NCBI GenBank assembly: GCA_963575645.1
Contig: OY754469.1
Span: 19,672,001 to 19,736,000, forward strand
DNA from: Xanthostigma xanthostigma
Taxonomy: Eukaryota; Arthropoda; Insecta; Raphidioptera; Raphidiidae
Direction: 5' to 3'
DNA: 64,000 bases
In this document: positions 22,949-36,221 of the stretch, piece after piece
How the letters are laid out: each line of letters begins with the position of its first letter
How positions within the stretch are numbered: position 1 is the first letter of the stretch
Notes under the pieces: generated by a model
Told to the model about the DNA's origin: nothing
The model's database searches: none
What the model saw: only the letters and a program-made list of their open reading frames with translations
Position numbers and translations under genes: made by a program

Positions 22949-24880
22949 ATAGAACCACTCTGTGATAAAGTTTATAATTAAACACTTTGAATGAAATTAA
23001 AGTCGATTTTTGAAAAATTCTGTTAAGTATTTATTCATTTTGAAACTGAAATGACGATATCTAATTTTGAACAATATACTTAAAGACCTTAAAGTTATAC
23101 TAACTTTTCTGACATATTTTGTTTAAAAGTAATTACTATTTACTAATAGTAATATTCATATACTAAGCATGTACCGGACGGATTAGCGACGGCAAAGGAT
23201 AGTAAATGCCGGACTATAAAAGAGGTTATAGGCGTCTTATAAGACACTGGATTAAAAGGCCCGATTATTGTCAGCGGTGGACTACTGACGGTCAGAGTAG
23301 TTTGATTCTACTATAATATAACATTTTAAAAAAAAATTTCAGTTCATTGAAAATTAAGACAAATAAAGATTCCAATCAGCCATTATAAATATATTAAATA
23401 AGAACTTATCATAAGTGAAAGTTGCGCAATTTTTTATGAATTTTTACCGTTAAAAATTGGAATAGTTATTTTCAAAAATTCTGACCGTTAATGAATTCGT
23501 CTTGAAACAATAGAAACCTATACATATCCCATAAAGTAATAATTAGTATGTCTAAATCAAAGATGCATTCTGTATAATCGGCCCGTAATACTTTATCACC
23601 TAATGCATTTGCCACCTCTGCTTTTATAAATAATAGACTTTCACTCGCGACGTGTGGTATTTTATGTACACAGGTAGTATGTACAAGAAAAAAAGAAATG
23701 TCAAAACATGTTTATAATTAAAAAAATATATGTATAAGTAGTTATTCTAGAAGATTGAGGTGTATTGAACAGTATTTGGGGCATGAATGCATATCGTTAT
23801 GTAAAAAAAGACCTTACGCAAATGGTATAATGTTTACAGTTACGTATTACTTATAATATGACATAATTAACAGATCTATTTCAAAACATACAGAGCCGCG
23901 ACTAAAGTTGTAATATGAGACAGGAGTCGTACCTACTTATACTTCGAAAAATAATGACGCAATTTTATATTTTATTATGACAATTATTAAAATAACGCGA
24001 CTGTAATTCAGTTAACGATTCTTTAGAACTATGTGGTACTCTATTTAAAAATATTAGCTTTAAAATATTCGAATTTACTATATCAAAAAAAAAAAATGTT
24101 GCACGAAACTCTGTCCTTAATATTTAAAGGAAGATTGCAAAAACATCTTGAATCTTTTAAAAAAATTAAAAAAAATACGTAATTATTCTCTATCATAAAA
24201 TAAATTGTTTACCTTTAATTAAAATCATAGGAAATTGTCAAAAAAAATTAATTCGGTGTTCCAGGTTCATATTTCAAAAATGCATAATTATATTTTGTAA
24301 TGTTTTCAATAACTTACCACACATGTTTATTTAATTTAAAACCCACAATACAACGATTTAAATCAATACGAAGCACACCTCTTACTGTTATTTTAAAACC
24401 CAAAAACTGCACTTCTTATACTAACCACACCACTCACTAACCACATAGGCAAAATGACAGCTCTGAAGTCCGAGAGAAAAAGAAGGCATTTATTGCCATC
24501 TGTTGGACATTTTTTAAAATACATTTTGATATTGATTAGCCAACATTTTCATTTTGTATTTATTAATAATTTGCATCATTGAAGAATATACCTAGGTACT
24601 TACTTATATTCTGAATGAAAAACTCATGATAATCCGTGAAAAATAAACGAGATATTAATCTTTTTCATTTTTGCACGGTGTCGAATGTCAATTAAGATAT
24701 CTAAGAGAGATCTATATTTTTTTCGATGACAAAATTTTAATTTACATTTACTAATCATATTATCGATACGCCATAAACATCTAATATTAGAAAGTATAAT
24801 ATATTTAAACCAAATTTGTAGATATCAAATCGATAGACCAAGTTTTATTCTGAGAACCAATAAAAGCATTGATTGACTAA
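22949..24880. other. AT-rich spacer
   Basis: No coding or structured repeat was recognised. Confidence 0.4.
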
Positions 24881-24882
24881 AG

Positions 24883-25189
24883 CAGCGTTCCCTTAGCTGT
24901 GATCCCTATTTACATCTGAGGGATCCTCTGCGGCGCAAGTGGGGCAGACCTATGGAGTTGGGCCTGCGACGGTAGAACTCTATGAAGTACGAACGCTGTC
25001 CGGCAAACAGTGATATATCTTTATACTACACCCTTCAGAAGTGAAACTTACGCAAAATCTAAATGCTCTAAATTGGCATTTACACAAAAAAAAATAGCTT
25101 AAGTTACTCTTGTTTTATATTATTGGGGGTTTGCGACGATTTTGTTAATATCTAAGTGATCCACAGGCGAAAAAGTTTGATAAACGCTG
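24883..25189. mobile_element. Small hAT-like MITE with imperfect target duplication
   Basis: The ends CAGCGTTCCCTTAGCTG and (complement) CAGCGTTTATCAAACTT are hAT-like. The flanking octamers GACTAAAG and TACTAAAT agree at 6 of 8 positions, as in an old insertion. Confidence 0.6.
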
Positions 25190-25197
25190 TACTAAAT

Positions 25198-28100
25198 TAT
25201 TAATCCATATTTTATTTATTTTTAAAAATATCGGCTTGGTACATAATGCACCCAGATAACCCTGAAAGCTGGTAACTACAAAATGGCTTTTCGAAAAAGA
25301 TTACGTATCACTGAGTTTGAAAGAAAAATGGGCATTATTTGAGAGAACGATATTTTATTGCTTTTAAAGATAATTATGTACATATTACATTTTTCAGTAT
25401 GTATACAGAAAATGAAAAGATAATTAATAATATTAAATTAAAATTACAGTAACAAAAATATAACTGAATCTTTATCACACTATTCATAATACAAAAAGTT
25501 TCCATTAATAATAATAATAATAAATATTACTTCACGTATATTAAAAATGAACACTATTTATTACACGACAACATAAAAAATAATTATTTCGTATAGAGTG
25601 AAATTAAAAAAAGAAACAGTTTTTAAGTATTTCAAATTAGTTTTGTTTGTGCCGTCTAACACAAAAATTTGAATGGATTCTATCCGAAATAATTATTTAA
25701 AATGAAATCACTACAATGAAGGTTGTTTAGCTCCTTTCTAATTTTATAGAAAAATTCTCTGCTTTAGTACAACTTTTTTCTATATCATAACGTACAACAG
25801 AAGACTAAATTTAGTCACTAAAAATAAAACATGCATTTTTCCAATCGATTAAGAAAAAGAGTTGCGTAGTAGCAATTGTTTTCTGTCGTTTACAATTCTT
25901 TGACAAAAATTGTTTATGCATTTCTGTTGACAATTCTCGTATGCGACACTATAAGAAAATAGCACGTTTTTATACGCAATTCACCCATAAAATCAGATAG
26001 GTCTCCAACGCCCCCCTTTACTTTCAATTTAATATTAATATAAAAACAAAAGACATCTATCTAATTTACTAAAAACAAAAGACAGTTGACGCAAACACCA
26101 TTAATGTAATAATGTTAAATCAGTATTTTGTTTTATTTGTACCAATGTACATAGCACATTATTAAAAATATTAAAATTTATACCATATAATATTCAATCA
26201 ATCATTATTCACAAGGAAACATTGCAGACTGTGAATTATAGACGATCGACAATAGAGATAATTGGTGGGAAATATTGTAACTGTTTTGTAATTTTACTTT
26301 TTTTTATATTCAACATTAATAGACGTGCACAATACGAAAAACACTAAAACTCTGAAAAGTTTTCCAAGCCCCATATTATATTAATTTCCTTGTAAATAAT
26401 TTCAACTGATGTTCAATATTTCAAATATAATAAATATTAGAATTTAAATTTATCATAAACACTGTGCATTAAATTAATTAAGTTTAATTAATTAAAAAGA
26501 ATACAATCCACCTATTATAAAACACACTACAGTCATTTGATGTAAAAAAGACATTCTTAAATTTTTTCAATAAAAAAACCTTTTTTTTTCAAATTGGATG
26601 AAGTGGCTTCAAAACTAGTTTTATTTACCTATTAGATTTTTTAGTTATTATGAAACTAATTTACAAATATTTTAAGAAATAGGTATAGCAATGATTGATA
26701 ATAATTATCAACTGATAGTCGCTTATGTGGGTGCTCTGGAAAATTTTAAAGAAACATATCCACACCCAAAGTTTAACTGTTATAGAGATAAAACAAAAGA
26801 AGTTTTAAAAACAACCCAATACTCGCAGCCAGCCAGAAAACAAAAGTATGTAACCTGTCATGCAAGATATAAAAGTCTACTTTGAAGCCAGTAACCTTCA
26901 AAAAATAAAAGTAAAACTGCCCTTGTGAAAGTTGTTAATCATTTAAATCATGTTAAACATTTTTTTCTTTTAATTTTGAAATAGTTCTTGCAAGTATGGA
27001 AGCTATTAGCATCGTAATAAAAATCAGATTAAATGCTAAAAACGAAGAAGTGTGAATTTTAAAAAACAAACAGAAGTAAAAATATTTTTAAGGTCTTCGT
27101 CAAACATGTATAAATTTCATATCCTTTAAAATTGAAGTTAACATACAAAATCATTTAAAATATAAATTCAGCATTATAATTTTTCCTAAATTATTATTTT
27201 GATGCAAAGATATTATAAAAAATTTCAAATATAAAATACCGAGTTATCAAACTGGATCTAAATTTTGGGGATAATTTTTGTACACTTCTCTAATATTATC
27301 ACAAAAATTTGAACAAAATGAACTTCAAAAATGGACAATGCTAACATAATTTTTTTAAATCAAAATTGATGTTCTGAGGATTTTATAGTTTTACATTAGA
27401 GGTTTCCAATTTGCAAATTCTCCATTCATTTGAAAATTTGCAAATTGGGAAAGTGACACAGTCTAATGAATCATTTTCCCGTGAAATGTAAATTCGCTTA
27501 TCGGTTGCATCAATGGAAAATAATTCATTCGAATAAAAACAAAGTAATCGTTTTATTTAATGCATTAAAAAAAATTAGGAAAAGAATAATTCGCAATTAA
27601 AGGCAAAGTCACAGACATCTGGTGTTTGAATCGGAAACCATCTCATGTGGGGTCTGCAAAGAAAGAGTCAAAAAATGACTGCTTCTGTAATGCCATTCTC
27701 TGCTGCATCAATATCCGCAAAATCGTGAAGTATGCAAAATTGGGATTGATGTTTGCAAAAATACAAAATCCATAACAAAAAATCATGTGTAGTTGATATA
27801 ATATGTGAAAGAATCAATTAGACCCCATGTAGACGTTCGAAGAGTCGACATCTACATTTCCTTTTCATTGCGAATTACAATTAACGGTGCTGCACTCCGT
27901 TCTGCCCTTCATCAGAATGATCTAAAAGTGTTCGAAAACTGAGTACAGAACGATACAAAATCACAGTACATTTTTACAATCGATGTAATGGACACTGTAT
28001 TTGTCACATTTATAAACTAGAAAATATTATCGGTATTCTGGTGTCGGGTTTAAACTTTAAATGCAATAAATGAATTATAAAATGAGAAACACATTTAAAG

Positions 28101-28470
28101 ACAAAAATGAACACTAATTTTTCTACTATTATATAAGATTTTTTAAACATAAAATATTTAAATTGTACATTATAATCAAAAACTTCTAGCATCTATATAG
28201 TTAACTATCGCACTACTGTATTGTTAGATTCTAAAAGGTAATTTTGGAAAACGACTGCATATCTGTATCTTTTGTTTTTGATTATAAATACACGTTTTAT
28301 GTTTAATAAAGACCGCACAACCATATTTTTTTACTTATAATTAATTTAATGTTACTTTTTACATTAAATACAACAAATTTCGAGTCACAAAAGCAGTGAA
28401 ATTTATAAATGCATGAAACAAGTGAAGTATGTACTTGGTCAAATGCAAGCAGAGCAGTTATTCAGCAGCC
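25198..28470. other. Long AT-rich spacer
   Basis: Mostly low-complexity A/T sequence. A small inverted repeat around TTTGCAAATT lies near 27410-27445. The ORF at 26691-26885 has no recognisable domain. Confidence 0.4.
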
Positions 28471-28473
28471 ATA

Positions 28474-29022
28474 GGGCGTTTTCACACTTACCGACACGAC
28501 ACCGGCACGGCAACGACAACGATGCCGGTGGACGTGTAATCTCATGTAAATAAAGGGAATGGTTTCACACTCGCCGATATGTCGGCATCGTGTCGGTGCA
28601 GACAACGACATGTCGGCGGGCAGCAGTCAATCCACTCGTGTCGTCGACGATTTATTTAAAATTCTTATTTGATTTGTGAGTGGTGTTAAATTTTTTTTGT
28701 TGAAACTAACAAAAATGGCCCGTAAATACGATATAGTAACATTGATTGAACTTGTGGAACCTAAGCCCTGTATTTGGGATAAAACTAATGAAAAAAACAA
28801 AATAGGTACCCTCTAAATATCTCATTTTTAAAATTGGATGCATCCATAACTATCTTTGTGTTTTTCGTTTTTTGCACCTCAAATATAACAAATATAGCAA
28901 ACGCAATTTGTTAACTCCCGCCATGACGCTTTTTGTTCAGACGTCAACACGGTAACTTGTGTCGTGTCGTCTAATGTGAATATGCTACCTAATTTGTCAT
29001 GCCGGTAAATGTGAAAACGCCC
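28474..29022 (+). mobile_element. PIF/Harbinger-like deletion derivative
   Basis: The termini GGGCGTTTTCACACTTACCG and CGGTAAATGTGAAAACGCCC are inverted repeats, flanked by ATA on both sides (28471-28473 and 29023-29025). GGGC-type ends with a 3-bp duplication fit PIF/Harbinger. Repeated ACGAC/TGTCGG words lie inside the left end. It carries one exon of a MADF-type protein (28715-28816) and no nuclease. Confidence 0.75.
28715..28816 (+). pseudogene. MADF-domain N-terminal exon remnant of a Harbinger element
   Basis: The 33-codon frame reads MARKYDIVTLIELVEPKPCI followed by WD. This matches the start of a MADF/Myb-SANT-like DNA-binding domain, which typically opens with an I-x-L-V-x-x-x-P-x-(L/I)-W-D pattern. 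A donor-like GGTACC follows the AAAATA codons. The rest of the domain is deleted. Confidence 0.6.
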
Positions 29023-29025
29023 ATA

Positions 29026-32000
29026 CAGTGCAAACAAATGCGTGCTATTGAATTTGTAAATTCATTTTACATATTTTTACAAATTTTAGTGATGGGATAT
29101 TTCCAGTGAAAATAATCAAACTGTTCGATTATTAAAATATCTCAACATATCTCAAGAGGTTATTCAAAATAATTCGAATGATTTTTATATCTATGAATTA
29201 CGACATTGTAAATTTCCAGTAATAAATTATTACACTATGCTCTTTGTTTACTCTTTTAAACACTGCATATAAGTGTCTCTCACAGATTCTCATCAGCTGA
29301 GATACTCAACGCATTTCGCAGTATTGAATATGATTACTTACGTCTTTCATCTGTCTCTTGTTCTATGAAGCACTGCATGCAAGTGACTCAAGCTCACGAA
29401 TCAAATGAGTCTAAGCTGAGAACAAATGAAAACAAAATCATTCGAATTATAATATTACTTCGAATGAACAATTTCGACTAACTGTCTCAGAACTGGTGTA
29501 TGATCCAATAAACTACATAAGTTGATCTATAAAACCAAAGTTCTCTTTGTTTGCACTGCCAACTGTATGGTTTATTGTGGCGATTTTTTTTTTTTTGTTA
29601 TGTGTAACAGCATGGTAAATTTCCATTTATCAAAAAAAGACCACAGAACACAAACATTCTTATGTTTCATAATAATCAACATTCAGTTCAAACAAAAATA
29701 ATATTTCTATCCTTGTCTAGCATTTGAATCATTCATACCTTATTTATTAAAGAATAAACTGCTTTGTAACAACTATAGATAGATATTAAAGAAAAAGAGA
29801 ACATTTTTTTCGATGGGATTAAAACTTTATATATTGTAATTGTTCAATATAAAATGCTTTGTTGTTTTGGATTACTCATTGTTAACTTTACATTTTATTA
29901 TCTTTGTTATAAAAAAAACGTAATGGAATCGCTTCTTCATATTTAATATTTGTTGAATGGTCCTAAACTATTTGAACAATCTATTGTTTTCACGCTCCTT
30001 TCGTTTCCGATTTGTAAAGCAGCAGCTGATACATTAATGAATATTTGAAGGAGTTGAATCGAATGTTTGCATGAAAATTACAAAATACAACACTGCGATC
30101 ATTTTAGTAACTGAGAAATTTGATATCTGTGCTTCACGGTTTCCTATCTTAATTAATGGATATCTATTTTACCAACCAAATGATATGTTCTATTTTACGC
30201 TAAAAGTATTTTCTAATGAGTATTTGACAAGTAATAAAGTATGCAATCGCAGGCCGCAGCAGCATCACGACATTTGCACTTTTTTACTCCCATCCAACGC
30301 GCCAGTAGACGTTTCACATAAAAAATAAGCGCCGTCTTATATAAAATCAAATTATTATGAAAAAATTGATAAAAAAGAAGCGACTCCATTTATATAGGAT
30401 TTGAAAAACTGAAGCTTATAGAGATGTTATCCAAAATTTTGATTCCTAAGCTATTTTGAATAATGATGACAAATCAACAATGAGGATTTAAATACATAAA
30501 AGTTTAAATTAAATAACTGTCCCAACCATTTTAAAAGCACTGTATTTTGAGACGAACTATTGTTTCTAAAAACAATGCTCATTTTAGTTATTCAATTTGA
30601 AATACTATAATAGTAACTGAATTCAAACCAGTGAAATGGGTTATCGATCGACAACCCAGATTAAAATATGTACTACTCGACTAATATACCCCGGCCTCTG
30701 TTATTGAATGCAAACTAAACAGGTACACAGACATCTACTAGAGCTAATTTTTCTTTGAGCTGTTTACATCGGTACGGCCTCGGGAAAAGTGATATTGTTT
30801 TGTTTTGGAAATTTTCCAAAATCTTGTTCAATGAGACATTAAGGTTTTATAACCGTGAGTAGGCGTAATAAAATGTCCACCTGAATGGCCTGTGAAATGT
30901 AGATTTAAAATGTCTGATCTTCTTACTCCGAACATATTAAATTCTACTTAGAGCAGTTTGTTTTCGTCTCTTTTTTCTTTATTATCCTTTTGCATATATC
31001 AGAGGCAAAGTTACGTTAGTCGAATTGTAGCACTGAAATAAAACAGAAACGTAACACAATTCTCCACCATTATAAAAACCAGACCGTAACAAAAGTATTA
31101 GTTTAAAGACAATTCAAACCAAACCACACAGAAAAATTAAACTTACACCACCAAAAAGTTTTTAAAATAACGGTAAAGAACATTTCATGAAATGATCGCT
31201 TTCTAAAGAAACATAAACAATTGATTTCAGACATCTCTGACACCTTTTAGTGCTTTGGTTTCGTTAACGAAAATGTTCTAGAAGAAATAATTTTCTTCAT
31301 TACGAAAAATATTAGCTTTACTTGCTCTTGATAATATTTGGTTTTCGAAGACGTCAGAAGATTGTTGATTACAGAGTAAGTAATGAGAAATGATAGCACA
31401 TCAGACAATCGAGTAAAATAAAACACCCCAATTTAGTGGTACAGTGTTCTTTTTAAAATTCTAAAGTCAAATCAGAATTTTGAAATCATGTCAGGCAACA
31501 TCTTGCCAACTACACGCACATTTAAGCAGTGGCGTCAACTACGAATTTCGCTGATAATGGAGGTTCCTGACATTTTGCCAGTCTAGCATCCTTAATAATT
31601 ACGTCACTATAATTAAGCTGGCGTGTCAAAACAGGACGTCATCTCAAACTATTGGTTCGAGTTAATCCAAATGATTTCCAAAATTCCGAAAACTATTTTT
31701 CGCTAATATAGTAGTAACTAATAATTTAAAAAAAACTGGTAGTTTCTTATTTTGAATTGAATTTTTTAAACAATTATTGGTCACATTTTTATAAAATTTC
31801 GTACAACAGCTTAAAAAATTCAAAACAAATTCATAAAACATACATTCATTCTTAAATGTTCAATAACATGCGCAACAGCAACAGAAGACCAAAACTGTCA
31901 ATGTTGCAAAAAACTGTATCTTCAATGTGCTTTTAACTCTTTTAGCATCCACATTCTGATACCGCTGTTGTTAACATTGTTACCAGTACCGCTACGAAAT

Positions 32001-32128
32001 TCAAAGTATGCGACCTTTCAGAATATGGACAAGACGATTTCTAACGATATTTGTAATTTTACAGTTCCAAGTTCATAAGAACGTATCAAAAGATTAGCAT
32101 ACGTTCAATCGAACGTAAAATTTATATT
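29026..32128. other. AT-rich spacer
   Basis: No gene recognised. The 85-codon ORF at 30071-30328 shows no domain and no codon-level support. Confidence 0.4.
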
Positions 32129-33075
32129 TACAGTAGAGACGCGATAATCCGGACTAATTAAAACACAGCTGATCCGGATTATCAAAATGTCCGGATTACT
32201 GGATGTAATTTTAATTATCAAGAAAACAAACTAAAAAGCGTGCTCAAAGGATTTATTCATACGTAAAAAATAAAACTTTTAATTTCCCAGATAGACAAGT
32301 ATGAGACTCATGGGTATGATGAAAATGAATTATCCAAATTTTACAGAATATTGAACGTATTTTATTTGACGAAATTAGTATATGAGAGATTTAGATCAAA
32401 TTGACATCATCAGAAAAGTGTAATGTAAGCACCGAAAATGTAGAAAAGTATTGAATGAATAGTGTATCAACAATGTGACAATTTTTTGGGTCATTTAATT
32501 GAGACAACATTCATAATTGAATTTAAAGCATTTATGATACATCTGATGATGGAAAAATGCAGGTAATTGTGAATGCATTAGATGCATAGTTTTTGTAAAC
32601 ATAATGAGACATTCGCATGAACTAAGTTGATTAGATCAACATTGTTGGTTTTGTTTGCAGCAACTTTGATACATCTCATGACGACAATATGTAACTAATA
32701 TTAGATACATAAAATATATTATATTTTGCATCCAATGTGTGACATTCCGTGTATTCATTTAATGTAAACAATGGTGTCGACTCCATTCATGATTATAAAT
32801 TCAATACAAAAATATACCACTACTATTTTCTCTTACTCTTATCTTATTTTGACCAATTAAAATGCATCCCCTACCAAGAAATAAAATTTTTCTAAGAATT
32901 TCGACCAAGAAAATATATTTGAGTGTCAGTTTGCTGTAAGCTTTAACGAGTTTTGCTGTCCAGAGCTCTATCGTGGTGCAAGTTATTATATAATAATTAT
33001 AATTATGTATGTAAGAACGTTCGTGTGATTACACCAGATGACCAGTGAATTTAAGCGAGACATTATAAATTAAAA

Positions 33076-33413
33076 ATGCAGACCAAATTGTCTAAAAAAA
33101 GGAAATTTTTGGGGACAAAAATGATGAAAGTTATTCATGAGTAAGTATGGCTTCTTATTTGTCGAAGAAAGATATATGTTTAATAAGATTTAACAAGTTA
33201 TTATGGTATTCCACTAGATTTCTTATATTTTATCTTTATTACAGGCGCAGCAAAAAGAACAAATTTACATTAGCTGAATTCGCGACTGATTTCACGGAAG
33301 TATTACACACGTTTAAGCAAATGTCCAAGAATGCAAAAAAGAAGAAAACTTTGATTAATCAAAGACAAAAAGAAACTTCGTATTTGTTGTCAGATGATGA
33401 GGAACATAATTAA
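33076..33413 (+). CDS. Predicted two-exon 77-aa protein of the CCCAGATAG element
   Basis: Exon A is 33076-33140, ending at donor GTAAGT, and exon B is 33245-33413 after a TTTATTACAG acceptor. The join completes a GAG codon and gives 77 residues plus a stop. The N-terminus is very basic (KLSKKRKFLG), suggesting nuclear localisation. The middle reads FTLAEFATDFTEVLHTFKQM, probably helical, followed by a lysine run and an acidic tail SDDEE. I do not recognise the family. It is too short for a transposase; it may be a DNA-binding accessory protein or the remnant of a larger ORF. Exon B has no indels relative to copy 1. Confidence 0.45.
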
Positions 33414-33694
33414 ATATAAGTTTTTCAAGCAACGATATGTTAAATACGCAATACACTTTATAATCATTATATTTTTACTGTAATTGTCTCACTTTGTATT
33501 TAATTAAAAAAATAAAATCAAACGTCAGCTGAATAAAACTTTTGTATATTTTATTATTTATCTGTGTGTATTCATCTATGATTATCATATTGTGATCATT
33601 TCATGAAGCAAACATAATTCAAATAAATTTTTCATGGAAATGAGTATATTTTTAGGAATTTTGAAATTTTCTTATGTTGTCATGGTATGCTCAC

Positions 33695-33980
33695 AATATG
33701 AAGCAAATATGAGTCAACGATATTCATCAAAGAAATAAGCAAATTTGAAGTAATATTTAATCTTTTTAACACCATCATAGAATGTTCGTAATATGAAGCA
33801 AATATGAGTCAACGATATTCATCATTAAAATAAGCAAATTTGAAGTAATTGTCAATCTTTCTAACACCGTCATAGAATGTACATAATATGAAGCAAATAT
33901 GAGTCAACGATATTCATCATAGGAATAAGTATATTTTGTAGGAATGTTGAATCTTTCAAATATTATCATGATCTACTGTT
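33695..33980. repeat. Three 95-bp tandem units inside CCCAGATAG copy 2
   Basis: The anchor AATATGAAGCAAATATGAGT starts at 33695, 33790 and 33885, the same period as in copy 1. Confidence 0.85.
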
Positions 33981-34541
33981 AATATGAAGACAATTTTTAG
34001 TTGAAGATTATTAGTATCCATTTGATTCAATATTTCTACAATATATACTCAACGAATTCTGTCATGATTTTTATTCACTATGAGCTCACTCAGGCACTCA
34101 TAATAGGTCCATGGTGAGTTCATTTCATGTATCAAAAATTATCTAAATTTGCAGTAAATTTGCTGTAAACCTGTCTATCTGGGTTGTCAAGAATTTCGTT
34201 TTTTACTTGCAGTGATAAAGTAACGTGTGATCGTTTACGCGGCGCCATGGTGCGTTCTCTATGTAATTCTATCTGAGTTTGACAACGACTACATACATAC
34301 TAAACCCACCTAACTTCTTTCACTTCTCTGACAACAAATATGTATGTAACTGTTTGTAACACACCGCCAGCCAATAGTGTTGACGCAAATAGTGCCGGTA
34401 CAGCTACTCAATAACTATCATGATCCGGATTACTGAAACTGGAAAAATCCGGACTACAATGTACATAATACTATCAAACAACTGTCCGAATTACCAAGGA
34501 ATCCGGATTATGAAGGTTCGGATTAACGCGTCTCTACTGTA

Positions 34542-36221
34542 TTAAAAAACAGACTCATGACTTCCGTTATTATTCGTTTTATACTGTTTTTTAATAAATG
34601 TCTATCGTAACACATATTTGTGGAAGATACCTGATATTCAGTAGAAAGATCGTCACGGTTATTTGCTACGGAATGTTTTTGATGCTCGCAGTTTTCAGTC
34701 ATTAACATAGCAGAAAATTTTTAATAAATGTACTTTCAAAGCAAAAAGTCACCGTCATTTGAATATGAATCGTCTAGTTTCGCGCTGGGTGAGTCACCAT
34801 TACGCCAAAGTGCTCCGACAATAAACAAGAATTCTTTTTTTTATAAATTGTAGGAAATGTTACCCGATACATACGCTAGAAATCGCCTACAGCATAAAAT
34901 GTGTCAACTTGTAACTTCGGATTCAAGACGTCAATGAATCGAAAAAACTAACCCTTCATATTCTGGTATTACTAGTAAGTGTAAATCAAAGTCGATAAAT
35001 TCTAAACAAAAAAAATCCCACAGCACAAAGTTGGATCGTTTTAGTGTAGTTTTAAATTTAATCGAAGTGAAAATATTAGTTTCAACGATGTGTCTCAAAA
35101 AAAATGTTATCAAAAAAATTCACTACAAACTATATATTTACTATTCAATTTGATTGAAATTTAATACAAAATTTGTATTATCGTATTAACATAAAAACAA
35201 GACAAAACGCTTTAAAAGTCGCAAAATTTTTACATGTGTCGGAATAAATATAAATACACACAAATAATAATAATAATAATGATCATCTCACTAAAATAAT
35301 ATTACATTGTATACAGTTAAACACAGATTCTAACATTGCACATTAACCCATTCGATTTATTTTGTGAGGTGTGGTTGTCATGTCAGAATGATCGGGATCA
35401 TTTCAGCATATTATGTGCAGGCTCTAGACATATCAAAATTACAGATTTTAAGTTGATTTTCTACTCATTGGATATAAAAAATTTACTTTGTTAATTTATA
35501 TCCTGTTAGTTTAAACTTTTGACAAAAACAACACATAATGAGGTTTTTGGATCTAATTTTCTACTCCTGTTTTAGTGTTCAGTGCAAAACGAAACACATA
35601 TTTTCATCTTAATCAGTTTATCTTTTCTAGTTATCATTGCTATACCGCAGACCCTGGACACTATGCCCAATGAGCAAATCAGTCACGAGTGTAAGACAAT
35701 CAACCACAACTTACAACGATACAGTTCTATTTCAATGCACATGGTTGAACATAACATTTCGTTGAAGATGTCTTTCAAATTCATTTGTTTCTCAAGTTGT
35801 AGGCAGCTCTATCAGCTTTTGGAGAACTAAGGGATCATTAAATATGATATGCGAATGGGTTAAAAGACAAAGGGTCAATTTTTCCATTTTCAAAAACTTC
35901 CAATTCTCTTTTCGTGTCCACGTCCTTTTTAAAAACACATTTCCATTTGTATGAATCTATTTTTTGTCAGCAAATTTATACGAATTATCAGTATTGAAAA
36001 ACGATATTTTCAAAAACAAATTCATATGTAACAACATCATTTCATAACTCAGAAACTGCTTTGTTGATGTTTCTTACGAAAATGTTATTTTTTTCTCATT
36101 AAAAAAATGAAACATTTTCAATTAAGAAACAAGCGCGCACAGTTTCCTTTGAAGAATAACATAATATATTACAAACAATTTGAAAATATTTCAAGTACCG
36201 TTAACACCGAGTATTATATCT
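34542..36221. other. Spacer downstream of SIRT1
   Basis: This would include the SIRT1 3' UTR on the minus strand, but no unambiguous polyadenylation signal was fixed. An (AAT)n microsatellite lies near 35264-35280. No ORF here has support. Confidence 0.4.

Larger units (their letters stand above)
32286..34183 (+). mobile_element. CCCAGATAG-ended DNA transposon, copy 2 (unclassified)
   Basis: This 1,898-bp element matches 4025-5994 almost base for base, apart from the missing left palindrome arm and small differences. It is flanked by TT (32284-32285 and 34184-34185). The empty site in the paralogous pogo element reads AATTTGTCAAG, confirming a 2-bp duplication. It encodes the intact two-exon ORF 33076-33413. 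Confidence 0.9.
32131..34539. mobile_element. Pogo-like element interrupted by CCCAGATAG copy 2
   Basis: The inverted ends CAGTAGAGACGCGATAATCC and GGATTAACGCGTCTCTACTG are flanked by TA (32129-32130 and 34540-34541). The uninterrupted relative at 36596-37109 shows that 32286-34183 plus a 2-bp duplication is a later insertion. Confidence 0.9.

Noticed and set aside
30071-30328. Host gene encoding an 85-aa protein
   Set aside because: It has no domain, no splice context and no second copy or other support; random AT-rich sequence gives such ORFs.
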